From Pomphorhynchus laevis (taxonomy: Eukaryota > Acanthocephala > Palaeacanthocephala > Echinorhynchida > Pomphorhynchidae): a DNA stretch of 64,000 nt. The stretch covers positions 1 to 64,000 of the forward strand of contig WNNJ02000175.1 in assembly GCA_012934845.2 (NCBI GenBank). Direction: 5' to 3'. The notes below the pieces were generated by a model that saw only the letters and a list, made by a program, of their open reading frames with translations, had not been told where the DNA came from and made no database searches. Made by a program: the position numbers and the translations under genes. This document shows positions 20,530 through 30,885 of this stretch, piece after piece; position 1 is the first letter of the stretch; every line of letters starts with the position of its first letter.

Positions 20530-21580
20530 TCCAAATGAGCTAGAGCAAATTTGGAAGTTGCTAACGGAAATGGGTCCGTTATATGGATATTATGTAAATC
20601 CCAGTAAGACAAAGTTATTATTGCACAATTTTTCAGACATTGAAAATCTCGATTTTAATGGAATAAAATGCACTACCGATGGCATAGAGGTCTTGGGGTC
20701 TCCTATTGGCTCTCAGTCTTTTTTAAATGAGCAGGTTGATCAAAAATTATGTGCTTGGACAACACTTGTGGATCGCCTTCAAACGGTTGCGAATATCGAT
20801 CCTCATATAGCATATGCCGACTTAACACATTCCTTGCAATGGAAATGGACTCATTACTTTAGGACTACTCCCTGTCGTCTTCATTCGCTCATCCCCTTAA
20901 CGCATGCAATACGTAATAGTCTGCTTGTTAAAATGTTGAGGCAAGATATAGGGGACGATATGTTTACTGTAGTGTCTTCACCGACCGAGTTAGGAGGTCT
21001 TGGAATATCGGATCCTGGACATGTTGCCCTTATCGAGTTTGAAAACTCAAGCAAAGTATGCGACACATATCTATCAGGATTGGTGTGTCAAGACCTAAGG
21101 CGTGCTCAACAAAATGTCGTTGTCGAACTTTCCAAAAATCGAATCAAATTATTTGCTTCACGTTTAGAAGCTGTTTCAAATGCACTTCCGACACATATTC
21201 GTCAATCCCTAAAATTTTCTAAAATAGGCGGATCATCAACATGGCTTGGTGCTTTACCTATTGCTTCAGAATGGGAACTTCTTACTCCACATGAATTTAG
21301 AGATTCCATAGCGGTTCGTTACGGTGTTGATCCTCTAAATTTCCCACGATGTTCTTGTGTTTGCGGTGGATCGAATAAGCTGTCTCACCTGCTATCATGC
21401 AAGCGTGGTGGACTTCCGATATTAAGACATAATGCAGTGAGAGATCTTCTTGGACATGAGCTATCAACCGTGTGCTCTAGTGTTGAAATCGAACCCAAAT
21501 TACAGCCAATAGATTCCTCTATATTGTTTCAAAGAGCCACTACATGCAAAGAGAATGAAGCTCGATTAGATGTCAGCTGA
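20465..21580 (+). CDS. D3 RT thumb, knuckle and RLE core
   Basis: This 371-residue frame covers the thumb (MGPLYGYYVNPSKTKLLL), GGLGISDPG, the linker GGSSTWLGALPI, the knuckle CSCVCGGSNKLSHLLSCKRGG and ILRHNAVRDLLGHEL, then VEIEPKLQPI and the Asp block ARLDVS. It stops at a TGA that replaces the Cys of D2 DISC. The same frame then goes on with RTFIDVCIFN, the last nuclease Asp block, and SSGGIGPAAM up to about 21,870. The first residues overlap the palm frame and are not native. Confidence 0.82.
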   Translation: MVIVSQTSFNVGMQMTLIFVGSPNELEQIWKLLTEMGPLYGYYVNPSKTKLLLHNFSDIENLDFNGIKCTTDGIEVLGSPIGSQSFLNEQVDQKLCAWTTLVDRLQTVANIDPHIAYADLTHSLQWKWTHYFRTTPCRLHSLIPLTHAIRNSLLVKMLRQDIGDDMFTVVSSPTELGGLGISDPGHVALIEFENSSKVCDTYLSGLVCQDLRRAQQNVVVELSKNRIKLFASRLEAVSNALPTHIRQSLKFSKIGGSSTWLGALPIASEWELLTPHEFRDSIAVRYGVDPLNFPRCSCVCGGSNKLSHLLSCKRGGLPILRHNAVRDLLGHELSTVCSSVEIEPKLQPIDSSILFQRATTCKENEARLDVS

Positions 21581-21975
21581 TGCGGTCTCGCTGGGTCACG
21601 ATATGAGCGAACGTTTATTGACGTTTGTATTTTCAATCAGCAGGCCATATCGTGTCAGAGTGAACCTTCAAGTGCTTTCGATTACCATGAGCAACGCAAA
21701 CGTTCAAAATACGAGGAGCGGATAATGGACGTAGAGCGTGCCGTTTTCATTCCAGTCATTTTCACGTCATCTGGTGGTATAGGTCCCGCTGCGATGCCTT
21801 TCTTACGCACACTGGCCAAGTTAAAATCCGTGAAACGCAAACTCCTTATGCTGATTGCATATGTAAGCTAAAAAGAAAAATTGGTTTTGTTTTATGCAAA
21901 GCTGCCTCGAATTGTATAAGAGGCGCACGATCGACGAGCCGGGCTGCTGTTAAGAAAGTCACATTCGTTGACTGT
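21581..21975 (+). pseudogene. D3 nuclease end and C-terminal domain
   Basis: It continues after the TGA with ERTFIDVCIFNQQAI and KRSKYEERIMDVERAVFIPV, then TSSGGIGPAA, matching D2. The basic tail is out of frame after about 21,815. This confirms that the stop at 21,578 cuts the nuclease, not the natural end. Confidence 0.75.
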
Positions 21976-22075
21976 TGAAATCATGAATCGCTTATATGTT
22001 TGAACAATTTTTCTTTTATTCTTTTTCAAAAAATACATTTTTCTTTAAAAAAATTATTATTATTATTTTACTAGT

Positions 22076-22312
22076 TCGATCGAGTTAGGAGGTTTTCGAA
22101 TATCAGATCCTGGACATGTTGCCCTTATTGAGTTTGAAAACTCAAGCAAAGTATGCGACACATATCTATCAGGATTGGTGTGTCAAGACCGAAGGCATGC
22201 TCAACAAAATGTCGTTGCCGAACTTTCCAAAAATCGAATCAAATTATTTGCTTCACGTTTAGAAGCTGTTTCAAATGCACTTCCGACACATATTCGTCAA
22301 TCCCTAAAGACA
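22076..22312 (+). mobile_element. Fragment of D3 (duplicate of 20,980-21,214)
   Basis: This 236-bp piece copies the D3 thumb-to-linker region nearly base for base, with a few changes. It begins just after the D3 tail and ends at the palindrome cluster at 22,331. It looks like a local templated duplication more than a separate retrotransposition. Confidence 0.85.
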
Positions 22313-22330
22313 TATGCGTCAATCCCATGC

Positions 22331-22392
22331 TCACACTCTTGAGAAGAGTGTGAGCACACTCTTCTCAAGTGTGCATACACACTTGAGAAGAG
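22331..22392. repeat. Double snap-back palindrome cluster
   Basis: The first hairpin is TCACACTCTT-GAG-AAGAGTGTGA (22331-22353). The second has 15-bp arms CTCTTCTCAAGTGTG and CACACTTGAGAAGAG around a 4-base loop (22359-22392). The two share sequence, as if one fold-back templated the next. Confidence 0.9.
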
Positions 22393-22399
22393 AGTGAGG

Positions 22400-22893
22400 C
22401 GACGGATTTGGATGTGCCCGGAAGTTGTCCCCCAGTACTTAAGGATATCCGTAACAGATAAGTCCCTGTTCCTGAATTCACCTCAAGGCGTGATTGGCTG
22501 GGAAAAAGCGTGGCTCCATGATTGTAATAAGGCTAGTGCCTCCTCCAAAACTCTATCAAGGCCTACGCTACCAATCCAACCAGATGCCCTCACCCGCCAG
22601 TAGACATACTTCTCCTTTTTGAATATCTTTCAGAATGAAGCCTGAGAGGGATTAAGACGAGTAATGCTCGTCCTGTTCCTACTTAGTTGGATCTTATATT
22701 TTGAACTCTAGAATACATTCGAGAGATTCTACCTGAAGTAAGCAGAGATATTGCGGAGATCTGCCTTAATCCAACGGCCAGTTCTGTCGTTGAAGTCACT
22801 AAGTAACATGTCGTAGCCGTTTCCTACAATTTGGTTCAAGAGGTCACGATTTTTGTGATTCTTTCCCGGCCGGATGTAGAAATTGGCTATCCA
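22400..22893 (-). mobile_element. LINE endonuclease fragment, family unclear
   Basis: On the minus strand 22729-22890 encodes IANFYIRPGKNHKNRD and YDMLLSDFNDRTGRW. This matches the Y(I/R)PG and GDFNA(R)..W blocks of APE endonucleases, with Ser for Gly. Sequence down to 22,400 is probably the same element but is too broken to read. It could be R1- or I-like. Confidence 0.55.
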
Positions 22894-23043
22894 GTACAAT
22901 ATCACATTATATGACAAAAATATGACAAAGAAGACCAACAAGCAAGCGAAATACAACAATACAACAATGTCAGTTGAGTACGCAGATAATGAAGTGGCAT
23001 GTGACTCTCACGTCTGCACGATATGGACCAAAGTAAGCTCTTC
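22894..23043 (+). mobile_element. LINE C start, truncated copy
   Basis: This copy of the first 150 bases of LINE C (compare 23,893-24,040) starts at the same TCCAGTACAATATCAC. It includes the beginning of ORF1 with VACDSHVCTIWTKVS. It breaks at 23,043 in a palindrome cluster. Confidence 0.8.
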
Positions 23044-23115
23044 ATCTCCTCCTCGAGGAGATGAGGAGCATGATCTCCAGCTCCTCATCCTCATCTCGAG
23101 GAGATGAGGAGCTGG
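23043..23115. repeat. Palindrome cluster at LINE C breakpoint
   Basis: CATCTCCTC and GAGGAGATG (23043-23063) form one hairpin. CCAGCTCCTCATC and GATGAGGAGCTGG (23077-23115) form a second, with related sequence. The cluster starts exactly where the LINE C copy stops matching. Confidence 0.9.
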
Positions 23116-23892
23116 ACACTTTGGGGGTGAGAAACCTCGAATGTTTTAGTCGGAGAGCGGCGCGCTTGTGCGGTCGGGGGCTCAGATCCGTCTGTACCTG
23201 AGACGTGAAGATGTTGAAGTTTCAAGAAGTTGTGTTTTACAAATAGTAAAGAAGGTGATAATTTATCCTAGATCTTGTGTTTGTTTATTCTTTATCTAAC
23301 GTTATATTTTGTTAATAAAATCTTTATTTATTTACAAACAATATCCCATCAAAGTACACGATGTTGTTAATTAAGCCGATTATCACCAATGGAAATAATA
23401 TTTACACTGATAATTAAAATTTCCAGTAAAAAGAAATTTTTCATTACGAAATTTGTTATTCGCAGTTTTAGATTAGAGTTGATAAATAACAGTTTTAGAT
23501 TAGAGTTTATTTATTTCATAAATAAACGATAAAAAGTTAAAGATCTACTATACATATATTTGGGAGATTAATACACACAACATTTCGTCTGGCTATCGAT
23601 GATGAAGCTTACGTCTGGCTTTCGATTATGACTTATAATAAATAACATACAAACTACGATTACTACGATTGCTACGATTACTACGATTACAACGATAACA
23701 TCGATTAAAACGATTACTTCAACGATTAAAGAATTTAAAATTGTCTTGATTATAATAAGTTCTTACAATTTAAAATTCAAAATTGAAATTGAAATTAAAT
23801 TCCATTGATACCGCAATAAACGAAATCTGTTGGTCGGATCCATTATTCAATAACAAATTTTCCGTTTGAAAAATTGATGGAAAGTTGAATTC
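23116..23892 (+). other. No gene recognised; short direct repeats
   Basis: The stretch is AT-rich. Bases 23,655-23,725 hold imperfect 9-bp repeats of the type TACGATTAC. No coding signal was seen. Confidence 0.5.
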
Positions 23893-23922
23893 CAGTACAA
23901 TATCACATTATATGACAAAAAT

Positions 23923-24231
23923 ATGACAAAGAAGAAGAACAAGCAAGCGAAATACAACAATACAACAAAGTCGGTTGGGTTCGCAGATAATGAAGTGGCA
24001 TGTGACTCTCACGACTGCACGATATGGACCAAAGTAAGCTTCCCCTCAGACAGTTCTCAAGCAATGACGAGTCGCAATTTCTATTGTGGTTTCTGTGCAG
24101 CTCTAGCAATTGCAGATTTAAATAAGACTATTAACGACCTACGCTCACTGATCGAAGACACGGATAAACCATTACGATCAGATATCCCTTATACATTGAA
24201 GTATTCGAGCAAGATACAATACCATCACTAG
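23923..24231 (+). CDS. LINE C ORF1, PHD-like zinc finger part
   Basis: This 102-residue frame has a basic start, then VACDSHDCTIWTKVSFPS and FYCGFCAAL, i.e. C-x4-C-x2-W ... FYCGFC. This matches the N-terminal finger of LINE B ORF1. A helical Leu/Ile stretch (ALAIADLNKTINDLRSLI), probably a coiled coil, follows. The resemblance to PHD fingers of CR1-group ORF1 proteins is an inference from Cys spacing and the Trp. ATG at 23,923 lies about 30 bases from the element start. Confidence 0.7.
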   Translation: MTKKKNKQAKYNNTTKSVGFADNEVACDSHDCTIWTKVSFPSDSSQAMTSRNFYCGFCAALAIADLNKTINDLRSLIEDTDKPLRSDIPYTLKYSSKIQYHH

Positions 24232-24639
24232 ACAATGAAATCGCGCCGATCAACATAATGGCAACATCTGATACTTCAATATTCCGGAAATCTACCCCTA
24301 CTCAAGTTTGGACACGAGGACATGCAAGATCGCGAATCGTAAAGGCAACAACCCTTGAAACTTCCTTACCTAACCTTAAATCTGATTTCCTGGATTCGTC
24401 AAATCTAGAGAATTCCACCATTTCTTACAAGGGTACACAGAAGAAGAAAAAACATTCCGGATCACCCAAAAAACACATCCAAGGCCGGAAACAAACACAG
24501 AAGCACCACATCACACAGCACTCCCAGCTTTTTCTTGTCATCAAACAACCCATAGTCTATATAAAATGGATGAAACACTCAAACAAATGATAAATCATAA
24601 CAATTCCACTGTAAAGAACACTGATAACCCCAATATACC

Positions 24640-25050
24640 TATTCTATCTTAGCCTAAACGACATAAACGCCAAACATTCGATCGAGATAAATGTTTCATC
24701 ATTGTAAATTTAAACGAATCACCGAGTCCAAACAGTCTCATCCGAATTAAACATGATGTTGATTCAGTAAAGCAAGTTCTTTCAACTGTTCTCCCAACAG
24801 AAATATCAGTCAAACAAAATAGACAGGTAATACACCTCTTTCGCATTGGGAAGAAACAAGATGGTACCAAACCAAGGTTTTTGAAAGTTGTTGTTGATAG
24901 CCTCGAGACTAGTAAACAAATCATCAAGAATTCCTTTAAGTTAAGAGGCTCCAGTATCAGACTTCTACCTGACCTCAGCACTGAAGATAGAAACAGATTG
25001 AAATCTGCATAGAACGAGCTTAAACAAAGAATTCAAAACGGTGAAAAAAT
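24640..25050 (+). pseudogene. LINE C ORF1, basic C-terminal domain
   Basis: The remnant reads PKRHKRQTFDRDKCFIIVNL, then VIHLFRIGKKQDGTKPRF, LKVVVDSLETSKQIIKN and LRGSSIRLLPDLSTEDRN. It is parallel to the RDRC(V/I)IV domain of LINE B ORF1. It is parted from the finger region by stops. Confidence 0.7.
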
Positions 25051-25212
25051 CTAATTGTGAGAATTTTAAGTTGTGTGGCAAAGGGTAAATACGCGATTCA
25101 GCCTCGGAATCCGTCTAACCGTTCCATCGATACTCTCCGTCGCACAGATTCGTGCATCCAACACGTAAACATCAATCCCATTTTAACACTAACAGCGACA
25201 CCTCACCACTAC

Positions 25213-25990
25213 CGTTACTCTCAGAATAATATTTCCGTCATGTACTTTAACTGTTTAAGCATGTATAACAAATTTGACGAAATATTGTGTCTCGTTAATT
25301 CAATGAACACAAACATCATAGCATTGAGCGAAACCTGACTTAACAACGATATATCTGATAATAAAATATCAATCTCAGACTACTTTGTTATACGATCGGA
25401 TCGAACCACCTTAAAAGAAGGTGGAGTTATATTATACGTCAAGCAACCGTTAACCATAATCGAGCCCAGCATTGTATCAGATGATTCATACAACGAATAT
25501 CTGTGGGCAACAGTATCTTCTCCTGAGAGACAGAAATTAAAAATCGGTTTATTTTACCGCTCTCCGCGCTCCACAACTGAAAAGATTGGCATCTCTTTAC
25601 GACATCACCTAACAAGCTTATCACCGATCATTATCCTAGGAGACTTCAATATGCTATATGTCGATTAGGACCTATATACTTCAACACATGGTTGCGATGT
25701 TGAATCATCCAATCTACTTGATACGTTCAACGATCTCAATCTAACCCAGCATATTCACGAACGCACTAGAAAGAGGAAGCAATCATCTGCCATTTTAGAC
25801 CTCTGCTTATCACGAGGGGAACCCACAATTGATGAAATCTCTCTCAGCCCCCCCATTGGCCACAGTGATCATTGTGTCGTTAGGCTGGCGCTCTGTGTAG
25901 GTCTCTTTAAAACAACCCCCTCGGCAAAACCCGAATTGAATCCCTTCAAAGCGAATTTCGCAATTATGACGCAAGCTATTTGAAACATTC
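25213..25990 (+). pseudogene. LINE C APE endonuclease
   Basis: Blocks in order are VMYFNCLSMYNKFDEI, NIIALSET, the Arg/Asp-rich core, KIGLFYRSP, IIILGDFNM and IGHSDHCVVRL. These match the N, E, Y.P, GDFN and SDH boxes of APE endonucleases. In-frame stops lie just after SET (25,336) and after GDFNMLYVD (25,666). The protein could nick DNA only if undamaged, which it is not. Confidence 0.8.
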
Positions 25991-26049
25991 AATGGACCAA
26001 TCCATATGTAATTGGCATAGATCAGTGCTGGGAAAATTTCAAATCTACC

Positions 26050-26607
26050 TTGATCAATGCTCTAAATTACTTCTCCCCTTTAAAACGTCAGCGCACATCC
26101 CACAAAACTCTCATTTGGTTTGACTCGCAGATTAAACAAATGATTAAGACAAGAGACAAAATTTACAAAAAATTCAAAGGGAATTGTTCTTGGACCGATT
26201 ACAAGGAATTACGAAATCAAGTAACAGTACTCAAACGTCAGAAACGGAGGTGCTTCGTTTCCAATCTTTGTCTATCATCAAAAAGATATCCCAGTAAATT
26301 GTTTAAACATATCAGCTCATTTAAATCAACTACGCCTGAGATCAACTCTATATTTATGGAAACCGGTGAGCTCACATTTGATGACAAAGCAATTGCCAAT
26401 ATTTTCCTGGATCAATTCACGCTAGAGAGTCCTACCGGTCAGTATTGTTCCCGAGTCTCCATAGCTCAATATACGTGTTACGAATTTACTCCATTTGATA
26501 AATTTGAGGTACTTAACGAGCTTCTAAAGCTACCTCGACTAATTGCGGCAGGACCAGACAATATTCCTCCAATTCTTCTTCGGGAACTTACACCAGTAAT
26601 ATATTAA
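26050..26607 (+). CDS. LINE C ORF2 linker and RT start
   Basis: This 185-residue frame joins endonuclease and RT. It has a basic stretch with LIWFDSQIKQMIKTRDKIYK and KRQKRRCFVSN, then LLKLPRLIAAGPDNIPPILL, the block that opens many LINE RTs (PDGIP-like). It ends in a TAA where the RT fingers should go on. The next pieces (26,640-26,900) hold NYRPISLTCVACKVLEK in another frame. Confidence 0.75.
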   Translation: MINALNYFSPLKRQRTSHKTLIWFDSQIKQMIKTRDKIYKKFKGNCSWTDYKELRNQVTVLKRQKRRCFVSNLCLSSKRYPSKLFKHISSFKSTTPEINSIFMETGELTFDDKAIANIFLDQFTLESPTGQYCSRVSIAQYTCYEFTPFDKFEVLNELLKLPRLIAAGPDNIPPILLRELTPVIY

Positions 26608-26925
26608 CCTTTACACACCATATTCAATTTCTCCTTGTCAACAGGCTGTATACCATCAGATTGGAAATGTTCTATAATCTGACCTCTCTACAAAAAAGGC
26701 GACCGTAATCTAGCAAGCAACTATCGGCCAATAAGCCTTACCTGCGTTGCTTGTAAAGTGCTAGAGAAACTGCTTTTTAAACGAATCATCGGGCACCTAT
26801 AAGGGAACCAAGTACTCTACGACAACCAGCATGGCTTCCGCCCAGAAAGATCTACTGTCACAAACCTCTTACTTGCGAGAAGTGATTGAACCAGATATGC
26901 CGAGGCTGGAGTTAGTGTTGATGTT

Positions 26926-27861
26926 TTGTTTTTCGACCTCAGCAAAGCATTTGATCGGATATACCATGATGTCCTCCTTATTACGCTGGAACAGTACGGC
27001 ATCAGAGGAACCCTCCTAAATTGGATTAACTCCTTCCTTAGAAATCGGAAGATTACTGTATTGGCCAATAAACATATGTCAAAGACAAGAACTCCTGGAC
27101 GCGGTGTTCCTCAGGGATCGGTACTCAGTCTATTGCTCTTTATTATTTACAACAACGAGCTTACTACAGCTATTTCGAGTCCATGTGGTTTATATGCAGA
27201 CGACTTGAAAATTTGGCGACTAATAATCGATAGCCGAGATCCAATGATACTCCAGAGAGACATTGATAATATTAAGGTATGGTGTAATCAACGGGAACTG
27301 GTATTAAACCCCGATAAGTCAAAACATATGCGCATCGGACATCTACACATCAATTCGTCATATACCATTGACGGAAGAGAAATTGAAACAGTTCCCCAAT
27401 TTCAAGACCTTGGAGTGATCGTAAATAGAAGCTTATCGACCATCCCACATACCAGTCACACAGTTGCTAAATGCCGTCGAATTTTAGGACTTATTAGAAG
27501 GACCATTGACCAGCTTGACGCATCCAGTTTTAAGTTAATTTACAATGCTTATGTCTTATCTTTAATGAGATACGCTTCACCTGTCTGCCACCCTCAAACT
27601 ACGACAGAGATTAACCTGTACGAAACGATTAATGTTAAAAAATGGCAGAGGGAACATGTTTGTCGTAAACTGTTCGAACTTCGAAATTCAAACAGATTGA
27701 GGGGACATCACCTCACGTTAAAGACCCACATTCTTCCACGAAGAAGATTTAACACAATTGTCAACCGAACGTGGAAAAGCTGGAATAAGCTACCAAGTCA
27801 AGTGGTTTTGGTCTCCAGTATTTTGTCCTTCAAGAGAAGTCTGAAGAATTTACTAACTTAG
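26926..27861 (+). CDS. LINE C reverse transcriptase palm and thumb
   Basis: This 311-residue frame begins in motif A (MFFDLSKAFDRIYHDVLL) and goes on with GTLLNWINSFLRNRKI, GRGVPQGSVLSLLLFIIYNN and the catalytic box LYADDLKIWRLI. The thumb has LVLNPDKSKHMRIGH, FQDLGVIVN and SLMRYASPVCHPQT. The closing part is basic and ends near the 3' UTR. In GSVLS, Ser replaces Gly. The catalytic Asps are present. The first Met is inside the RT, and the fingers upstream are broken, so the whole is not active. Confidence 0.88.
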   Translation: MFFDLSKAFDRIYHDVLLITLEQYGIRGTLLNWINSFLRNRKITVLANKHMSKTRTPGRGVPQGSVLSLLLFIIYNNELTTAISSPCGLYADDLKIWRLIIDSRDPMILQRDIDNIKVWCNQRELVLNPDKSKHMRIGHLHINSSYTIDGREIETVPQFQDLGVIVNRSLSTIPHTSHTVAKCRRILGLIRRTIDQLDASSFKLIYNAYVLSLMRYASPVCHPQTTTEINLYETINVKKWQREHVCRKLFELRNSNRLRGHHLTLKTHILPRRRFNTIVNRTWKSWNKLPSQVVLVSSILSFKRSLKNLLT

Positions 27862-27965
27862 AACAATCTGATTTTCATTGATATTTGTTTTTTACCATGT
27901 ACCCAGCCTGTACGAGCTCTACGCTCTTTTGCTGCTGTTGTATTTAATAATAATAAAGATAAATT

Positions 27966-28279
27966 TATTTAAAAAAATATTAAAAATTACAGCCCAAATA
28001 ATACAACAAAAATTGACATAAAACGATCTTCATTAAATGATCACTTAATTGACGAAAAATGATCTTCATTACTATAAATACTACATGTTTGATAAGCATT
28101 CCCATTAATGAAAGAGCTTCGTGACGAAGACACTGATAATATCATTATTTTCTTTGAATTTGACGTAAATCGACAGGCGATTATAACAATTAAAGTTAAA
28201 GCGATTGATAACAATACAAGACCATATCTTATGTATTCCACAATGTTGTACTCGATCGAGTTGTGATCTAAAAGTTAAT
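27966..28279 (+). other. No gene recognised
   Basis: AT-rich sequence between the tail of LINE C and PLE1. No motif was seen. Confidence 0.4.
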
Positions 28280-29194
28280 TCTAATTAGTGCAAACTATAA
28301 GAAGGCATCCATATTTCAAATGTGCAAAAATATAAACATTTGATGATTCAAATTTATCAAAAATTTTAACAGCTTAAGTTGTATGATTTATTAGCCAAGA
28401 ACGAACGCAGCACACTTTATTTCAGACTTAGTCTTCTCAAGAGAAAACTAACAGGTAAAAAGATGGCATATACTACCAAATTAAAAGACGTGATATGGTT
28501 AACTATTCAAATGTTCAAAAACCTTTCTTTGCTTAAGTTCTACGCTGAAATCTGTCAAACGAATTGCAACTAATAACGAACATACGATCAGAAATAGACA
28601 CCAACATAAGTTACGACGTCTTTAAAGTCATCCTATAATCCTCCCTACTTATCAAGATAAGCTGACTAATGTTTCATCTACGCATTTGACTTCAACATAA
28701 ATGGATATCATGAATACAGGCTATAAATATGGAATTTACAAAAGCCATTACGTTATTGGAAGAAAAATGAATATGAAAAAATTCTTTAATGACATCGAAG
28801 CAATGGAAAACAGAAATGAAATATCGATATCCTTAAAATATGATCCATAAAATAAATTAAAATATTTCGCTGTTATACCTAGAAAACATCGAGATGTAAA
28901 TCCATTAAGTCTAGCTGAACAAAAAGCACTAGAAGATATTAAAAACAATGAAAACATTTTAGTCCAAAAAGCTGATAAAGGTGGTGGAATTGTTATCTTA
29001 GATAGTGAACAATATTATCAGCAACTGCTTGAACTGACTTCAGATACATCAAAATTTAAAATCGCTTCAAAAAGCTAAAATATTAAATTGTAGCGTGTAT
29101 GAGTAAAGTTGTTGCTGAATTCAAAACAGCAAACAACATGCTATATAAGTAGTTAAAAAGGGTAGTTGAATATAAGGACAGATATCTATATGGC

Positions 29195-29389
29195 TTGCCA
29201 AAAATTCATAAGGATCTTAAAGACCCACCCTTAATACCGATAGTTAGCCTTACAGGAACAGTCACCCACGACATTGCTAAATATTTAAACGGAATTATAA
29301 ATAAATACATCAATCAATCATATATTATCCGATCTACAAACCAACTACTAATAACATTAAAGAATCTGAAGGTTAATTTAACAAAGTAA
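29195..29389 (+). pseudogene. PLE1 RT fingers
   Basis: The frame starts in LPKIHKDLKDPPLIPIVS, the KIHK box of Penelope RTs, and continues with TVTHDIAKYLNGIINKYINQ. It is one of several short open pieces of the PLE1 RT. Confidence 0.75.
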
Positions 29390-29657
29390 TCTCATCAATT
29401 GACGTCGAATCGCTCTTTACGAACGTCCCCGTTTAAGAAACTATCCAAATCATTACGAATAAAGTATATAACTATCCATACTTACCACCAAATATTCAGA
29501 AACATACCATGATTAAGCTACTTAACATGTGCACAACATCGACGTACTATTATTTTCAAAATAAAATTTACCTCCAAATAGATAGTGTATCAATGGGATT
29601 ACCATTAGACCCAACTTTGTAGACTTCTATGAGTCAACTGGATATGTCGACGGTATC

Positions 29658-29903
29658 TTGGACGTATTTAAACATGATAAAGATGTCAATACATTTAAGA
29701 AAATGATGGAAGAAAAATCGAATTTTATGTTTAATGATGAAATTTTTGATAAAGAAAGGTTTCACTTCCTAGATGTTTTAATATCCTTACAACCAAATCA
29801 ACCAAGAAAAACAGCGGTATACTATAAGCCAACCGATAAAGGCATCTATTCCAATTTCACATCATTGGGTGTGATGATTGAACTATCATATATTATTGAC
29901 TAA
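29658..29903 (+). pseudogene. PLE1 RT C-terminal part
   Basis: This 81-residue frame contains FNDEIFDKERFHFLDVLISL, the Penelope FLD block, and TAVYYKPTDKGIYSNFTS, the Y.K.T box. It lies after the palm and precedes the lost nuclease. Confidence 0.75.
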
Positions 29904-30117
29904 CTATTTGTAGATTGTTGAATAAAATCTGTAGCGGTTTCTGTTTATAACAATTTATTCAACAGTTGTTATCTTCATTGATATGATGTTACGCCCATCA
30001 AGATTTAATGGTAAGTCTAAAACTCCATCTGCAGAGTGGAAACATTAGATACGTACCTTTGAAAATTGGCTGGAGGGGCTTACAGCAACAAGCGCCGCAA
30101 CGGTGGTGTACAACCTT

Positions 30118-30139
30118 ATATCGGAGTGTACTCCGATAT
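30118..30139. repeat. Palindrome at element junction
   Basis: ATATCGGAGT and ACTCCGATAT are 10-bp perfect arms with a 2-base loop, followed by a third copy of CGGAGT. The hairpin sits just before a B fragment begins. Confidence 0.85.
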
Positions 30140-30149
30140 CGGAGTCAAC

Positions 30150-30480
30150 CTAATATATTTCCTCCCACTGTATCCTTTGCCTCATCAAGCATCCCCATAT
30201 TCCACAATCTCACTTTCTTATGATACCATTTCGATGATCACCTTTCTTTTAAACCCTTCGTCCGCGACAACGTCCGCTCGTCGAACCTAATTCTCCGTGA
30301 CATCCGCTGTATCCGCCCCCCCCCATATCGACTTCCGTTCCTGTATGTCTCTTCTTTCATCGCTTCTCTCCCTAAAATCGATTACTGCATCAGCCTTTTC
30401 GCCAATTCTCTAAAATCCATCATCCTACTCCTACAACGAATCATCAAATTGGTCGTTCGAGTGCTCATACGTCTCCATTG
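30150..30480 (+). mobile_element. LINE B fragment, RT thumb
   Basis: This plus-strand piece corresponds to B1 34,000-34,250, with TTAAACCCTTCGTCCG and TCCATCATCCTACTCCTACA. It carries a C-run at about 30,317 and is out of frame. Confidence 0.75.
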
Positions 30481-30489
30481 CTTTAAAAA

Positions 30490-30885
30490 AATATTTTTAA
30501 CGTGGCAAATGCGTGCCAGCGCACGCTTACATGACCACAACAAAACACAAATGTAAATCATGTGTCGAGAAGGTGTGAACAAAGGAGGTGTTTGAATGTG
30601 ATACAGGAGGGAGCGCAGCGGACGTCGAGAGGGAGTTGATTCCAGACTAGTAAGGCGGCGACGAGGAAGAATCGGAGATCGTAGTTGTTGGAGTAATTGG
30701 GAACGTAGAGTAAGAGAGAATTACGAGAACGCAGCTATAGCGAGGTGGTGCGAGTGTCGTCTAAGAAAGGAAGGTTGATGAACGATGGGGAGCCGACAGC
30801 GATGATACGAAAAGTTACGAGAACAAGGTGAAGTTTGATGCGGATGTGGATGGTGCGTCAGGATAGTTGGGAAAATCAAATCAGC
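30490..30885 (-). mobile_element. LINE B fragment, RT C-terminus and 3' end
   Basis: This minus-strand copy of the B 3' end begins with the tail AACGTGGCAAATGCGTGCC (on plus). It continues into the RT C-terminal region (TCGTCTAAGAAAGGAAGG). Together with the plus-strand fragment at 30,150-30,480 it makes a facing pair of B pieces. Confidence 0.8.

Larger units (their letters stand above)
19690..22075 (+). mobile_element. RLE-type LINE D3
   Basis: This D copy covers the RT to the C-terminal domain. It is more diverged from D2 than simple decay would give and may be a separate subfamily. Frames are 19720-20529, 20465-21580 and 21581-21870. It ends with A/T-rich sequence and an ATT-type tail (22,046-22,065). 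A 236-bp duplicate of its middle follows at 22,076. Confidence 0.82.
23893..27965 (+). mobile_element. LINE C, CR1-like, near full length
   Basis: This is an APE-type LINE with ORF1 (PHD-like finger at 23923-24231, basic domain at 24650-25050), endonuclease (25213-25990), linker (26050-26607) and RT (26660-27861). It ends with TAATAATAAAG-type A/T repeats near 27,945-27,960. Several stops interrupt ORF2, so it is old. Its RT is unlike that of A and B, so it is a separate lineage with the same plan. Confidence 0.85.
28280..29955 (+). mobile_element. Penelope-like element PLE1, decayed
   Basis: The RT of a Penelope-like retroelement survives in pieces. The pre-RT block at 28,900-29,070 has LSLAEQKALEDIKNNENILV and ADKGGGIVILD, typical of PLEs. 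The block at 29195-29389 has LPKIHKDLKD and the region after it reads SSIDVESLFTNVP. The block around 29,580-29,660 keeps IDSVSMGLPLDPT. The last frame (29658-29903) has the Penelope-type FHFLDVLISL and YYKPTDKG. No GIY-YIG nuclease was seen. It is broken in several places and looks old. Confidence 0.8.

Noticed and set aside
22394-22603. Plus-strand protein-coding gene at 22.4 kb
   Set aside because: Minus-strand sequence next to it resembles a LINE endonuclease; the plus frame has no recognisable feature.
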